DNA of 64,000 nt from contig JANCRA010000030.1 in NCBI GenBank assembly GCA_024362935.1, forward strand, positions 10,797,953 to 10,861,952, given 5' to 3'. Below the pieces are notes generated by a model. That model did no database searches and was not told the origin of the DNA. It saw nothing but the letters and a program-made list of their open reading frames with translations. A program made the position numbers and the translations under genes. This DNA is from Setophaga petechia. Its lineage: Eukaryota; Chordata; Aves; Passeriformes; Parulidae. This document shows, in pieces, positions 26,101 through 38,100 of this stretch (the first letter of the stretch is position 1; each line of letters starts with the position of its first letter).

Positions 26101-29100
26101 GCTGCCTCCGCCCCCGGGCAGTGGGGCTGCCGGGAGGAGCTTCGTGCTTCGGCCACCCCGGCTGAGCCCTCCTTGCCCGGGCTGCGGGACCGGCCTCGGG
26201 GGAGGCGGACTTTCAGCCGCGAAAGGAGGCTAATGCCGCGGTTAAGGGCAAACTGGGGAGACCGCGAGGAACGCGGGTCCGCTTTGGTAGATGAAGGGCA
26301 GTGAGGGTGGGCAGTTGCACGGGACTCGGCCCCAAAATGTCGGGGGCCGGGGGGGCACTTCCTGCTTTCGGCTCTCGTCACAGCGTGCTCGGGGATGCGG
26401 GGATAGATGTTCATCCCAGCGGAGCCAGCAGACCAGCTCTGTGTAGCGCCGAGGGGCTCCTTTCTTAGTACTTCCTAGGTCATCTTTGTCAGGCAGCAGC
26501 TCGAAAGCAGAAATAATGGACAATAAATTTGTCCAAATTCAAGCAACCTCCTAAAACATTCTAATGCAGATTGCGAATTCATTATTTGGCTGAACCTCCG
26601 TGCATTTTGAATGATTCTTCATACTTGTCCTGGTAATCTAAAGCCTGTTTCTCATTTGAGTGATGGGAATTCCTGCAATTTTCCTAAAACCTCTAAAAAT
26701 TTGCTATTATGAAACTCTGCGTGTAGAACGTTTTTGGTTATTAGCTTTTGCTCTGGCTTTAAAAAAGATTTGTCAAATGAATGAATTAATTTAAAATCTG
26801 CCTTTATAACTTGTTGGGAATCCTGCAAAGAAATTAGCAAATTAAAAGTGAAACTTTACGACATAAAAATGGCTCTTTTTTTACAGTTTAGGAAACCAGA
26901 TGGTTGATTCAGTCACTGTATATCATTGACATCATGAGAAAACTGTATTGTACTAATGGGCTGAATAGTAATATTGGGCTTGTTTGCAATTCGTCAGTCA
27001 GTTTTGAAGATGTTCGGGTTTTGTAGAATTGGAGGAAACCAATATGAGGGCACTTGAGTTAACCAGAGGACAAATAAAGAGGTTTAAAGATACTGCATTA
27101 AAACCAGTTCTGTTCAAGTTAAAACATGAATAAGCAGTTGTTTTTATAATGACAGATTATTTCCATCATAAAAGTGAATGTCAGAAAAAGCCTCACGTCT
27201 AATTATATTGCACTATCAGTTCAATATGCCTTAGGCTTTCTAAGTTTTTTGTACCTTCCCTCTATGGCCTGTGATTCCTTCAACTTACTATTGTTATGTT
27301 AATTATTTTCTATTTTATCTCAGAAAGTTATTCCTTTCTATTCTAAAGAGAGAGGACCACTGACTGGAGTGGCCATTTCAGTGCTAGTTAGGAGCATAGT
27401 TTGGACACTTGGGATTAAAGCAGTCCAAAGCTTTTCCAATTTTATACTGAAAAAGCTGGCTTAAGAGAATCAGAAAGTGATAATTCTGTTAATTTTTGAC
27501 CAATTTAGCAGTATTCCCATTAAACTTTCTTTCAACGTGAGTATGATTCACACTCCTTCCTTCCCAAGGTGCTTTTTCAGCCTAGGAGAGCGCTGCGGAA
27601 GGGAGAGAGGTGGCAGCAGGAAGAGCAAAGGGAGTGGGTTGCCATGAGTGTATGTCAGGATATCAGTGGTTGTTTCCTGTCGTCGTTTCCTGATCAGTTT
27701 CTCCAGTTCCTAAGTGCTTGTAGAGCTAGATAGGTGATTCTCCAGCTAGATTACTACTTGGGTGGAGTATTTAGTTTTCATTTTAAAATGAACAGTTTTA
27801 GATTCTTTGCTTTTATAGGAAAATGCAGGTTTCTGACTTGAAGTTATGCCCCACAGCACCAAGGTTCTTGAAAAAAACTATTTCCTGAGGATGGGGTTGT
27901 TGATTTAGGCCCATATTTCTAAAGTATCCATAACCACTTTTAAACTCTTTAACGTATAGTTTAGGTCCATTGATTTTAGGGCGCTTAAATAAATGCAGTT
28001 AAATGCCTAAAATTTTACTCAGTGAAGGAGCCTAGAGACTTCTCTTGTGGTGTATTTTTTAGTCATTAAGTGTTCTCTTACAGGTAATTATGTTATAAAT
28101 AAAATATTTGAAAAATCAAAATTAGCCAAACTCTGTTTCTGTGACTGTCCTCTTTGCTGAACAAGAAGCCTATTTTTACACAGATCAGCCTTTTGATTAA
28201 GTACTGAGTGCTTTTTTGTCTCTTAAAAGCTGTCTGAATAACCTGTAAGCTTTTGTGTATGGGTTGTTCTAAATAGTATATGACAAAGCTTATTTCTTCA
28301 ACCTGTTGCAGTTTTGTCTACAGGGAAAAAGAGAAGTTGTGCTGACTTGATAGATGACAGAGAGCTTTTACTTGGATGTGCCAGGTACTTGTAGCATAAC
28401 TGAATTGTTGGGGTAACAATAGGTGTTTGCTCCTTGGGAAGGACTGAAGAGAAAAAACAGAATTTGCCTTTTTGTGGGCATTCTGCTTGGACCAAATGGG
28501 CATACCTTTTCCTTGGATTTGTAATGCTGTGAAGTGCAGTTCACTGGGGTTTTTTTAAGAGGCTTTATGCTGAATGATGTGATTTGCAAAAGATTTCATA
28601 GTTGATTTCTCCTTCATCCTGAGAATCTTAGCAATCAACTTGTATTAAAGTATGATTAGAGAGTAAGACACCCTACTAGCAGAAAGGTACTAACATCCAG
28701 TTATTTCTGGCTGTGAAGTCTGACAGTTGTCTGCAGCTGGGTAATGCAGTTGGCAAGGAGTGGTTTGAAAGACTTGGCTTTGAGAATGAGTGAAAATACT
28801 ATAAAACATCTGGCCATAGAAATTAACTTTGAGTCAGTGATCAGAAATTCAAGGTAAGCAGAAAAAGATAAGAATGTGCCAATCTTAAAAAGGTAAACTT
28901 TGAGAAATTAAACAGATTGTTTTTCCAGACAAGGAGCAGTTAAATTGCCAGATTCCTTTGCCACAAGATCTTTCAAGCTCAAAAGTTAAAGAAGGAAAAG
29001 TGGTTTTGTAGGAATAGCAGGAAAAAGAAAAAATGGATGGATCCAGAGAAAAAACATTGTAAAGAAAAATTACCACCCAGACTTAAACCCGAAAGTGTTT

Positions 29101-32100
29101 ATGTAAGATCTGTCTCAGGAAGTCTCTAACCACCACTTGCTGCTGACAGGAAGCAACATCTGGAAAACAGCTATTGTACCTTTGCCTTTTCCCTATAGTC
29201 TTTTTTGAAGTATTTTCTGCTTTCTGACATTGGATAGCATGCGATTAAAAATGTTAAAATGCATCACTCTTTAAGCATTTAATCTTCTGTAATGTATTTT
29301 TCCTGATTCATGGGACATGTATTACAAAATAGCTGGGCTTTGGGAGAAAATGAAAAAAAAAATTGACAGTATTCTGGAGAAAATCTGATTTGTTTAGGGG
29401 AAAAGCTTTGGTAGAAAGGTCCAGACAGCTTCAGAATTTTTTAGCCTGTTTCAGTGGATAACAAAATGATCTGCACCAGTCAGAGATGATTCATGGTACA
29501 GCTTCTTGAATGTAATTCCAGTTGAGTTCTTGGTAACATTTTCTTTCACAAACTGGTATTTTAGTTTGAAAGTTCCTTGGGTTTTGCTGCACTTATTGAT
29601 CTGGTTTTCTATATTAGGCTTCATTGCTGTGTTGACAAATGTGGGATGATTAATTCCCGGGCTTGAATAGGGTGAGATTACTCAGAACAGACTGTGGAAT
29701 CAACATCAAATTTAAATTTTGTTAGTTGATGTTGCTGAGACAGAATGAATCAAAATAAGGTGCCCTCTCTAGCTCTACATTTTTGTAAGGTAAATTTTGT
29801 TTATATCACATGATAAAAGAGATTGCTTGAAGTACTCACTTTATTCACAGTTAAAATTAGGGTCCCTTGTCTGCTTGTATGTGCAGAGCCTTCCTGCTGC
29901 AGCAAATTAGTCCCTATAACTGCTGTACTCCAAACTCCCCTTCAATAATAGATATGCAGGTATAGGCCAGTACATTTTTCAAGCTTGTCATAGAACAGTA
30001 GAGTTGTGGCTTGAAGAGATCCCTGGAGATTATCTGATCTACCTTCTGTGGAAAGCAGGGCCATAAATTAGGTCACCCAGTGTCCAGTCAAGCCATATCT
30101 TGAGTATTTCCAGCAAGGGAAAATGCTGTCCTCCTCTGGGAAACCTATTTCAATATTGAAGTGTATTCGCAGAGAAGAAATTTGCTTATATGCAGATGGA
30201 ATGCTCCCCCATCACTTCTTGAGCTGCTGCGGTCCCTCTGGAGAGAGTATTCCCATCTTCCCTGTGGCTGCTCTGGGTGTACCGGAGGAGCAGTTAGGTT
30301 CCCTTCCCGTCTCTTCACTTCTCTAAGCTGAACAAACCCAGTTCCTTTAGCCTTTTTTCATATGGCAAGCTTTCCAATCCTGTAATCACCTTGACAGTTG
30401 TCCATGGGACTGCGTCATAAATGAGTGAAGTCTCTCTTCAGACATTTTATGATGAATACATTTCTGTATGTTACAAATTACACGGTGTTGCCTTAGCAAA
30501 GGTTTGTCTTCAGATTTTTTTAGAGTATTCCAATCCTACCAAGGTTAACCAGTATATGCATTTGGTTTTGTAGAAAAATTTTCCAGCCCTTAATCCTTGG
30601 AAAATATCCAGTCTTCTTGAAACCAGCAATACCACAAAACAGTTGGCTTTTTTGCCTATGAGCTAATCTCCTAACAATGGTGTCTTTGGTTTCACAAACT
30701 GCTGACTGTAGTAGTTTGGACTTTCTACCACATAGTTAATTGATAAGTTACTGTCCTTCTGTCCTCTGCTTTGTTTAGTGTGATACAACCACACTACTGT
30801 ATGTAGGAAAATGCTTTCATAAATATACTTGACTACAAATTGGAAATATATCCTTGTCTCTTCTGGTCCTCCTGTCAAACCAGTGTCATTATTCAATTTG
30901 TGAGGAGCAAAAATGGAAAATAATTACTTTCCACAGATTCTCTTCTGTTATGTGTGCCGGTTACTGTGTGTCTTGCAGACTCTGCTTCCTGTACTGAAGG
31001 AGTGCTCTATGCCCAGATGTCTGTGTTACACAGCAGCATATGTGCATTCAGGGGCTGTGAATATTTAGAAGTGTACATGATTGTAGGTAGGAAACTAAAC
31101 CATTCATTAAAACATTTAAGGGTTTTTTTTACATCCTTTTACACCATGTGTTTGTTCACAGTAACAGTACAATTTACCAAATAACTGTGATATTTATTAT
31201 AGTACATGATCAAAATGTTACCTAAGGATAATAAATTGGAGTCCCCAGGCTTGTGTGAAATACTTCTCTATCAGCTAATTATTTTTTGTTGCAAAGTAGG
31301 GCATGTCTGACTGACAAAAATATCATACATCAGCTGTTTCCTAGCTTACTTGCATTTGCAGAATCGCACAGACCCTTAACAGACCACTATGCATGAAAGT
31401 ATATATCAAATATGCAGTAATGGGGTGACTAACCACCTCATTTTTTGTTTGTTAGCCCTACTATTTTTCAGTATAGTTTTATAGTCATTATAAAAAAAGT
31501 TAAAAAAAAAAAAAGTAAAAAAGACGCAGTTGATAATGATGCAAGTTTTCAGTCTTTATCTGCGCAGATTTTTTTTTATGATTGGTTTTGCAACAATGTA
31601 TATTTGTGAAACAGTTTTAGGTGCTGCAGGTTTTGGATTACACATCGTGCCTGCAAATTGTCATAAACCCCCCAAATTCTGAATTGTTAAGAATAAATGG
31701 TGCTGCTCAGGTAAAAGAAATCTGTGGCAGAACAGAAAACTTGAAGCCAGGCTTTCTAACTTGGAGGAAAATGCCAAAAAACCCCGGATTTATCTTTGTT
31801 TCTGTTACTGCTATTTACAGTAATACCTGCCCAGCTTTTCTCATTAGTATAAATTTGTACATGTTATTTACTTGACTGGAAGTGTTTTGTCTTTCATAGC
31901 ATGTTATGTCCGTCTTTGTTAGTGAGGAGCAAATTGCGTACTGTAGTTGTTCATGAACATTTTAAAGCTGACATGCTCCAGGTCAGGTTCTTCAGAACTG
32001 AGTGAAGCTGGATAACCGCTCATTTTTTGAGGGCCTGGGAGTATTTTTCTGAAGACCTCTTTGTTAGTACCCATCAACTCCAAAGTATGCTTATTTATTA

Positions 32101-35100
32101 TCTGTCTCAGTGCTACTTTCTCAGAAGCTTTGAGTATTGAATAAAGAAAATAATAGGAGAAGCTTAACTGTAAATCAAGACACAAGTATACAGACTTAGG
32201 TTTGCATCCTGCTGAACACTGCTGTTCTCCATAAATATTTTTTCAATAAAATCTAGCCTTGGAAATTGTTGTCTGGTGGGTGGAGGACGCAAAATGTGGC
32301 ATAGACTGCTACATTTGATGTTCACTTTTTTGCCATATTAATGTTTTCCTGTCTTTAAACTGTTACAAATATTACTTCTTTGTTTCAACTCTCCAGTAGA
32401 AGTTTAAAAGCTTGGTATCACAGGTTTGGTTTTCTTTTACCAGCTTAAAAATAATTTGTCCCCTTTACACAAAGTGATTTTCATTAATAAATGTAGTCCT
32501 GGATTATTTGGCTTTGCTTTCCTTAGCATGTGTTGTTACTTCCATGGGACTGTAAGCTAATGAACACTGTTGTCTGCATACAATATCCAGCTGCAGAATT
32601 AGTTCTGGTGACAATGGAGAAAAGTGAGTATCACTGGAAAATGATACTTGCCTGTGGAAGAAGCTGCCCATGAGCTCACCCTCTGGAAAATGTCCCGGTG
32701 GCCTCACATCCTAGCTTTTTTCAGTGCACAGTAGCACAAATGTGAGCCAAAGTTTGAAAAGTTAGTGCTGTGTGTTTGCTTTGGCATGGGGCAGCCCTGA
32801 GGCTTTCCTTTGAGAAACGGGTCTTGAAGTCTTTTGCTGAAGGGAATAATTTTGTCATTCCTCTGTGCAAAATGAACTGATTCTTATCTGTGCCTACGAT
32901 TGCATCAAATATATAGAAGAGCTTAAAATATCACTGCCAAGATTTTAAAAAAATCATAAAACTTAATTATCCTTCTTGCTTTAAAGGAAGAGATGGAGAG
33001 GAGCAATATGGGAAAGGGGTGGCTTGGTGTGTAATTACAAAAAATGTGTTCTTTTATATTCTAGCATATTACATTCAGTTTAATTTTTTTGACGTCTGTC
33101 AGTTTGACTTTTTTCTTCCTGCACTACCTACCAAAAGCCGATTTCCTTACACTTTTATTTGGAATTTGCAGGGCCTAGGCTAACACCTTTCATCCTTTTT
33201 GGTGCTTGTATACCTTGTTGGTCCTCATCTGTATGTTGTCCTGGAAAACAGATTCTTTGTCCTGGAAAAATGGTTACAACCACTGCTGCAGAGTGGAAAT
33301 GTGTTTATACCTTTAATATCAATGAGAAAAGCTGCAGACTTGCTCAAAATAGCTGGCGAGTGGCCTTGACCCAGGCTGCCATAAGGCACGTTGCAGTGGA
33401 GAGGCTATGAGCAAATAGAAACTTTACAGTCATAACTCCAACTACATTTTGATGTGCCACTTGACAGGAGAGGACAGTGAAGAGCTGCTGTATGGAACCC
33501 CAGTCTAGGTATGACCTCTAGGCCATTGCAAAACCTTGGGGACTCAGGATTTGCTCAACGCTAAACTGCTACGAAGCCACTCTAATATTAGGGAAATCGG
33601 AGTTCTTCCCTCATTCTGAGGTGTAAGGTGCCTGGTCTGTGCTGGCCTTGTGTAGGTGTTAGAGTCTCTCGAGTGTGTGGGAAGATGGCCGGAGCAATTC
33701 CCAGTGTGGTTGAAACCCTTGTTCAGATAAAGTTCAGAAAAGGTGAAAATAATAATTGGGTTTGGTTTTCCCCCTTTTAAAGCTAAGTGATACTGAGACC
33801 TGGAAACAAAGCAGGACAAAAGTGCTGTTTATATTTCTGTGGTATGATATGTGAAGTTTCATATGAGATGTAATAAACTGGTATGATTAATAGTTTATCT
33901 TCACAAGAGTGGGAAAGGACAAACAAAGAGAAGGTATTGCTGCCCTTGACAAACTTGTACAAAACTGTCTTCTAATCACATAAAGTCATACTTTTTTCCT
34001 TTTTACCTCTCTGCTTTTGTATATATTTTTATAATCTAGGAAAGCAAACCCCAATTACTCCCTCTTCCTTTAAATTCATCCTTTAGCTTGGAGAATTACT
34101 GTAGCTGGGAAGTAGAATCACATTGGCATACTTAATCGGTAGGTCTAAAACTACCAAGTACTAATATAAATTACAAAAACAGAGGGTTTTTTGTTTTGTT
34201 TTGTTTTGTTTTAAGAAAAGGAAGCAAATAAAACGATAATTCAAAACATTCATAACTTTTGATGATACATCATTCTGTCTTTCTAGAGGTAGAAATGTGT
34301 AGAGAGAGAAATGAAGGTAAGTTGAGAATGGTTTTTAGAAGATGGTTTTTGGAGAAAGCAAAAAATACTGCAGGTTACTGTTAAGATAAAACTGTTAAGG
34401 TAGTCAGAGTCATATGAACTTCTGGTTTATAAACTGTACTTATATTTATGATATATATAAAAATATATAAATATTATTATTATATATAAAACATATAAAA
34501 TAATTATATAGCTATATAAATAAATATATAAAAATGAGATATATTTCTTCAAGAGAGGATTTTTAATATGGAATGAAAATTTTTGAAGGACTGATCTGTG
34601 TCATTGCAGAAAGTTAAACTCGACTATAAAACTTGACCTGATTTCTAAGCATCTTTCTTCTTTGTTTTAACTCCAACATGACTGGAAAATCCCATGGTTT
34701 GTATGTTGTTCAGTTGTTAATCCAGCTCTATTCCACTCATTTACAAGGTCTAAATGTCCCTTTTGGTTTTGGTGGGATTACTAAATTACCTTTGGTCTCT
34801 GGAGCACTCTCCTATTTATCATGTCAGTGGGTCTAATGGGCATATATGATTCTTTCATAGTCCAAATTCACAGATTGCTGCGCACTTGAGAGACAGTTGT
34901 GCCTTATGCTTTCCAGGCAAAGCACTGAACAGTTCATAACAAACTGAATTTGTTCTGGCTTGTTGTCGCCTCTTTGTCTGTCTCTTCAGTTTTCAGTAAC
35001 AGGTCATGTGATTTCTTCATTCATTCCTCCCTAAGCAGTGTAAGGCTTTTTCAGAATGCATGAATGAGTAAGGTAAAAACCTAAAGAATTCAGGTATTGC

Positions 35101-38100
35101 AACCTGGCTAATGCTGGACCTAACTCAGTGTGATCCAATGAGCAATGTACCAGTCAAGATGGTAGAGATCTGAGGAAACAGATAATGTGGCGAGCTCAGC
35201 TTGAGTGAGAAAAAGTCTTGCAAAGGATTTCCATAAAGTATTCCTAAGTCTCAGGGCAGAAAAATTGATGGAGCTCTTCCCCACTGGTGGCAGACAAAGG
35301 AGGTATTGCAGTGGTCTCTGGTCATAGGAGCCAGCAGCGCTGTGTCCCCCCACTGTCAGCACCACTGCCTGGGGCAGCTCTCATTCTTTTTTTAGTGTCC
35401 TTTTTATGGTCCTGCAAATTACTCATAGTAGGCACTAGCCTAAGTGCAAAAAAGCTTTTCTTTTTAAGGGGTGTCATGGAACTCAAGCAGTAATTACGGA
35501 AATTTTCAAAATGCAAATCCCAAGATCTCCTTTGTTTAATGGGCCCAGAGCACGGGGGGGGGGGGGGTAAAAAGCTTCTGGCTGCTATATTCATTAAAAA
35601 TTATCCAACTGTTTATATTTGAAACACTAGATCAATTGGTTGATTGATTTGTTTGTTTCAGGGATTTATCTCTTGGATTTAATCTACATAGATTCTGCAT
35701 ATCCTGCTTCAGACAGCATAATGGAGAATGAACAAAGATCTAATCAAATGAACAATATTCTCCGAATAATAGCTGATCTGCAAGTATCCTGCAACTATGG
35801 TTGGTAAATGTTGTTATGCCTATCAAGCCTGAACTAAAATTTCTTTAGTACGAAATTGTGGAAGCAGATTCTGAGGGAGCACAAGAGGCTAATGTTGGTA
35901 GAGTTGAACACTAGTAAGTGATGTAGCTTCCACTTCTGTGTAGCTTCAGTCTTACCAGGAAATTGGGCAGATAAGCATGTATTCGAAATTGTAAGAGCTT
36001 TTTTTTGAGAGGTTGTGTAGAGTTTACTGTTACATGTGGGGTACAAATGACATACTTTCAAGTGCAGCGGTTGCCTTTGGCTTATATACTGTTGCCACCA
36101 GAGGCAATCAGAGAGAATTATCTTAATATCTTCCCTTTACTTTGCAGTAGATATGATGTCTAGATTGTGGAATGTGTTCATTTGGTTGTCATTTTGTTGT
36201 TAGCATCCTGGTGATATATTTACAAAATGAAATACAAATACTTCAGTCTACACTTGAGTTGTTCAATGTGCTTAGCTTTTGCATGTATGTTGCTCCTGGA
36301 TGAAGTCAGAAAAATGAGGGGTTGTTTCTTTTTGTTAACAGAATTTTACTCTAAAAATAATTTCTGCAGCTCCAGCCTGCTAGTGAAGCTGTACATCAAA
36401 AAATGTGCTGGTTTTGGTGTCTTGGTGAATACTCAGTGTACTCTTGGTGACTTAGCACGACTTTTCATTGGTTAAACTTGAAACTGAAAAGCCTTGAGTG
36501 CAGCTAAACAATAAAATTCAGAAAATTTAGAAGCTGAAGTTTTGGAGAGCTTAAAGAAAAAGGATTGTTAGATTGTGAAAAAACAAGGTGAGATGTTAGC
36601 TCTGTATGCTTAAGTATCCAACCCTTTTTTGTCAACTTCAGTATTTCAAAGTATTTAAAGGTAGGAACTAGGCATAATTACATATGATTCTGAACAGCTA
36701 GATCATTCAGGTACCATTTTCTTATTGTGAGTTTCATATTGTCTCTGAAAACTTTGAATGACAAAGAAACCGCCTTATTTCATTGACCCTTTACTTTTTA
36801 CAATTTTGGTAGCTTGCTGCAGTGGTTTGCATTAACTTCGAGTCCTTTGTTAAAATTAAGATGAAAATTAAAAGACGGCCTTGAAACAATATTCTGGGAT
36901 AATGGATGCCTTTAAAACAGTTGCCCTTACGAGACCGCAAAACTTTAGTTATGTACTACAAGGCATGTTCCTGTCCATGCACCATGGGTCAAGAGGTTTT
37001 TCTGTCATTCTGTACTTAGTGTCTTTCATTCTTGATATTCAGCATTGCAATTATTAATTAGTTATTTAATAACTTTTAAGCCTCCTCAGTTCTTGGACAT
37101 ATGAGAACCACTTATACCTATGGCCACAGGCTTTGATTTTCCCCAGAACAATGAACAAAAAATTCAAGCAGTTTTGCAGCAGATAATTTTTTTCCACCAG
37201 TGAGATAGCATCGAATGAAATCCACCAGCTTTCATGATGATGAAATACATCTGTATTTTCTTTAACAACTGAAAGCATCACTTTTGCTCAGTCAAGTCTT
37301 TAACACCTTTTTAGGGTCAAAGTAGTATTTCTGCCCAATTTACTTTTTAGGGAGGTTGAAATTCTGTTTCCATGAAGGTATCATAAGAACCAGAAGAAAA
37401 AAAATCACCTGAAAAAATTATAATTCTGGATGACATAAATGTTAATGATTTTTGTTTGTTTGTTTGTTTGAACATCCCACAGATTATCTCACAACACTTC
37501 CCCATGTGCAAAAGTATTTGAAGTCTGTCCGTTACATTGAAGAACTTCAGAAGTTTGTAGAAGATGACAATTACAAGTAAGTACTGTTCTTTTCTTCAGG
37601 CATTGAGAAATGTAACAGAAAGATTACTTAGTCATTAGTTTTATTAAGAGCTGAGCAAAAAGCCCTTGGCTGAAGATGTTTTAAGGTGTTTCTGCTAAGT
37701 AAAATCCAGAATTACTGTCTTTCTTTATGACTATAAGCAAATTTACAAAGTGAAACGTACTAGTGCAAAGTAACAGTTTAGAGTAGATGAAAATCTAGTC
37801 TTTATTCTATTATATGATGGTTGTGTTCTGGGAATTTTGCTCAGTAACACTAAAGTTATATCCAAGATGTCCAGCATTGACTCAATAGTATTATGAATAA
37901 TACATTGAGAACATCTACCTATGTCAAGTTATTGTCTTTAATAAGTTAATACTTATGATTTGGGGGTTTAAGCATATTAAAACAATGTTTACAAAAGACC
38001 CAGAGAAGACCCCCTACGCAGAGGTTTGGGGCAGGTGCACTCATTGGTCAATATGTGAATGTGCTCTAGTTAAAAGTGATAATCCCTGGCCGGTAATTCC

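Larger units (their letters stand above)
25620..26470. promoter_or_regulatory. Intronic CpG island, probable ANGPTL2 promoter
   Basis: About 850 bases of very GC- and CpG-rich DNA in an otherwise AT-rich 29-kb intron. It has several CCCGCCC GC boxes (Sp1-type) at 25675-25710 and no CR1 sequence. It lies 8.5 kb upstream of the ANGPTL2 start codon on the coding side, and the coding exon of ANGPTL2 begins with an acceptor. A noncoding first exon here is therefore expected. An internal RALGPS1 promoter or a bidirectional promoter is the alternative. The open frames inside the island are accidental, since GC-rich DNA lacks stops. Confidence 0.6.
6312..35661 (+). other. RALGPS1: RALGPS1 giant intron 4 hosting ANGPTL2
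   Basis: 29,350 bases between two RasGEF exons. It contains an ancient LINE remnant (7610-7800), ANGPTL2 on the minus strand (about 10400-17140), CR1 pieces, the CpG island (25620-26470), and simple repeats near 34.2-34.5 kb and 35.55 kb. Stretches 8750-10400, 20400-25380, 26500-29980 and 30420-34180 are AT-rich and show nothing I can identify. Confidence 0.9.

Noticed and set aside
25499..26523. Several overlapping open frames on both strands in the GC-rich block (70-148 aa)
   Set aside because: They occur in all frames of a CpG island, where stop codons are rare. They have low-complexity Arg/Ala/Pro/Gly content, and at least one begins with TTG rather than ATG. No domain is recognisable.
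34430..34550. Possible TATA boxes and cruciform in the AT-rich tract
   Set aside because: Pure A/T low-complexity sequence yields such motifs by chance; no transcript start or conserved context is visible.
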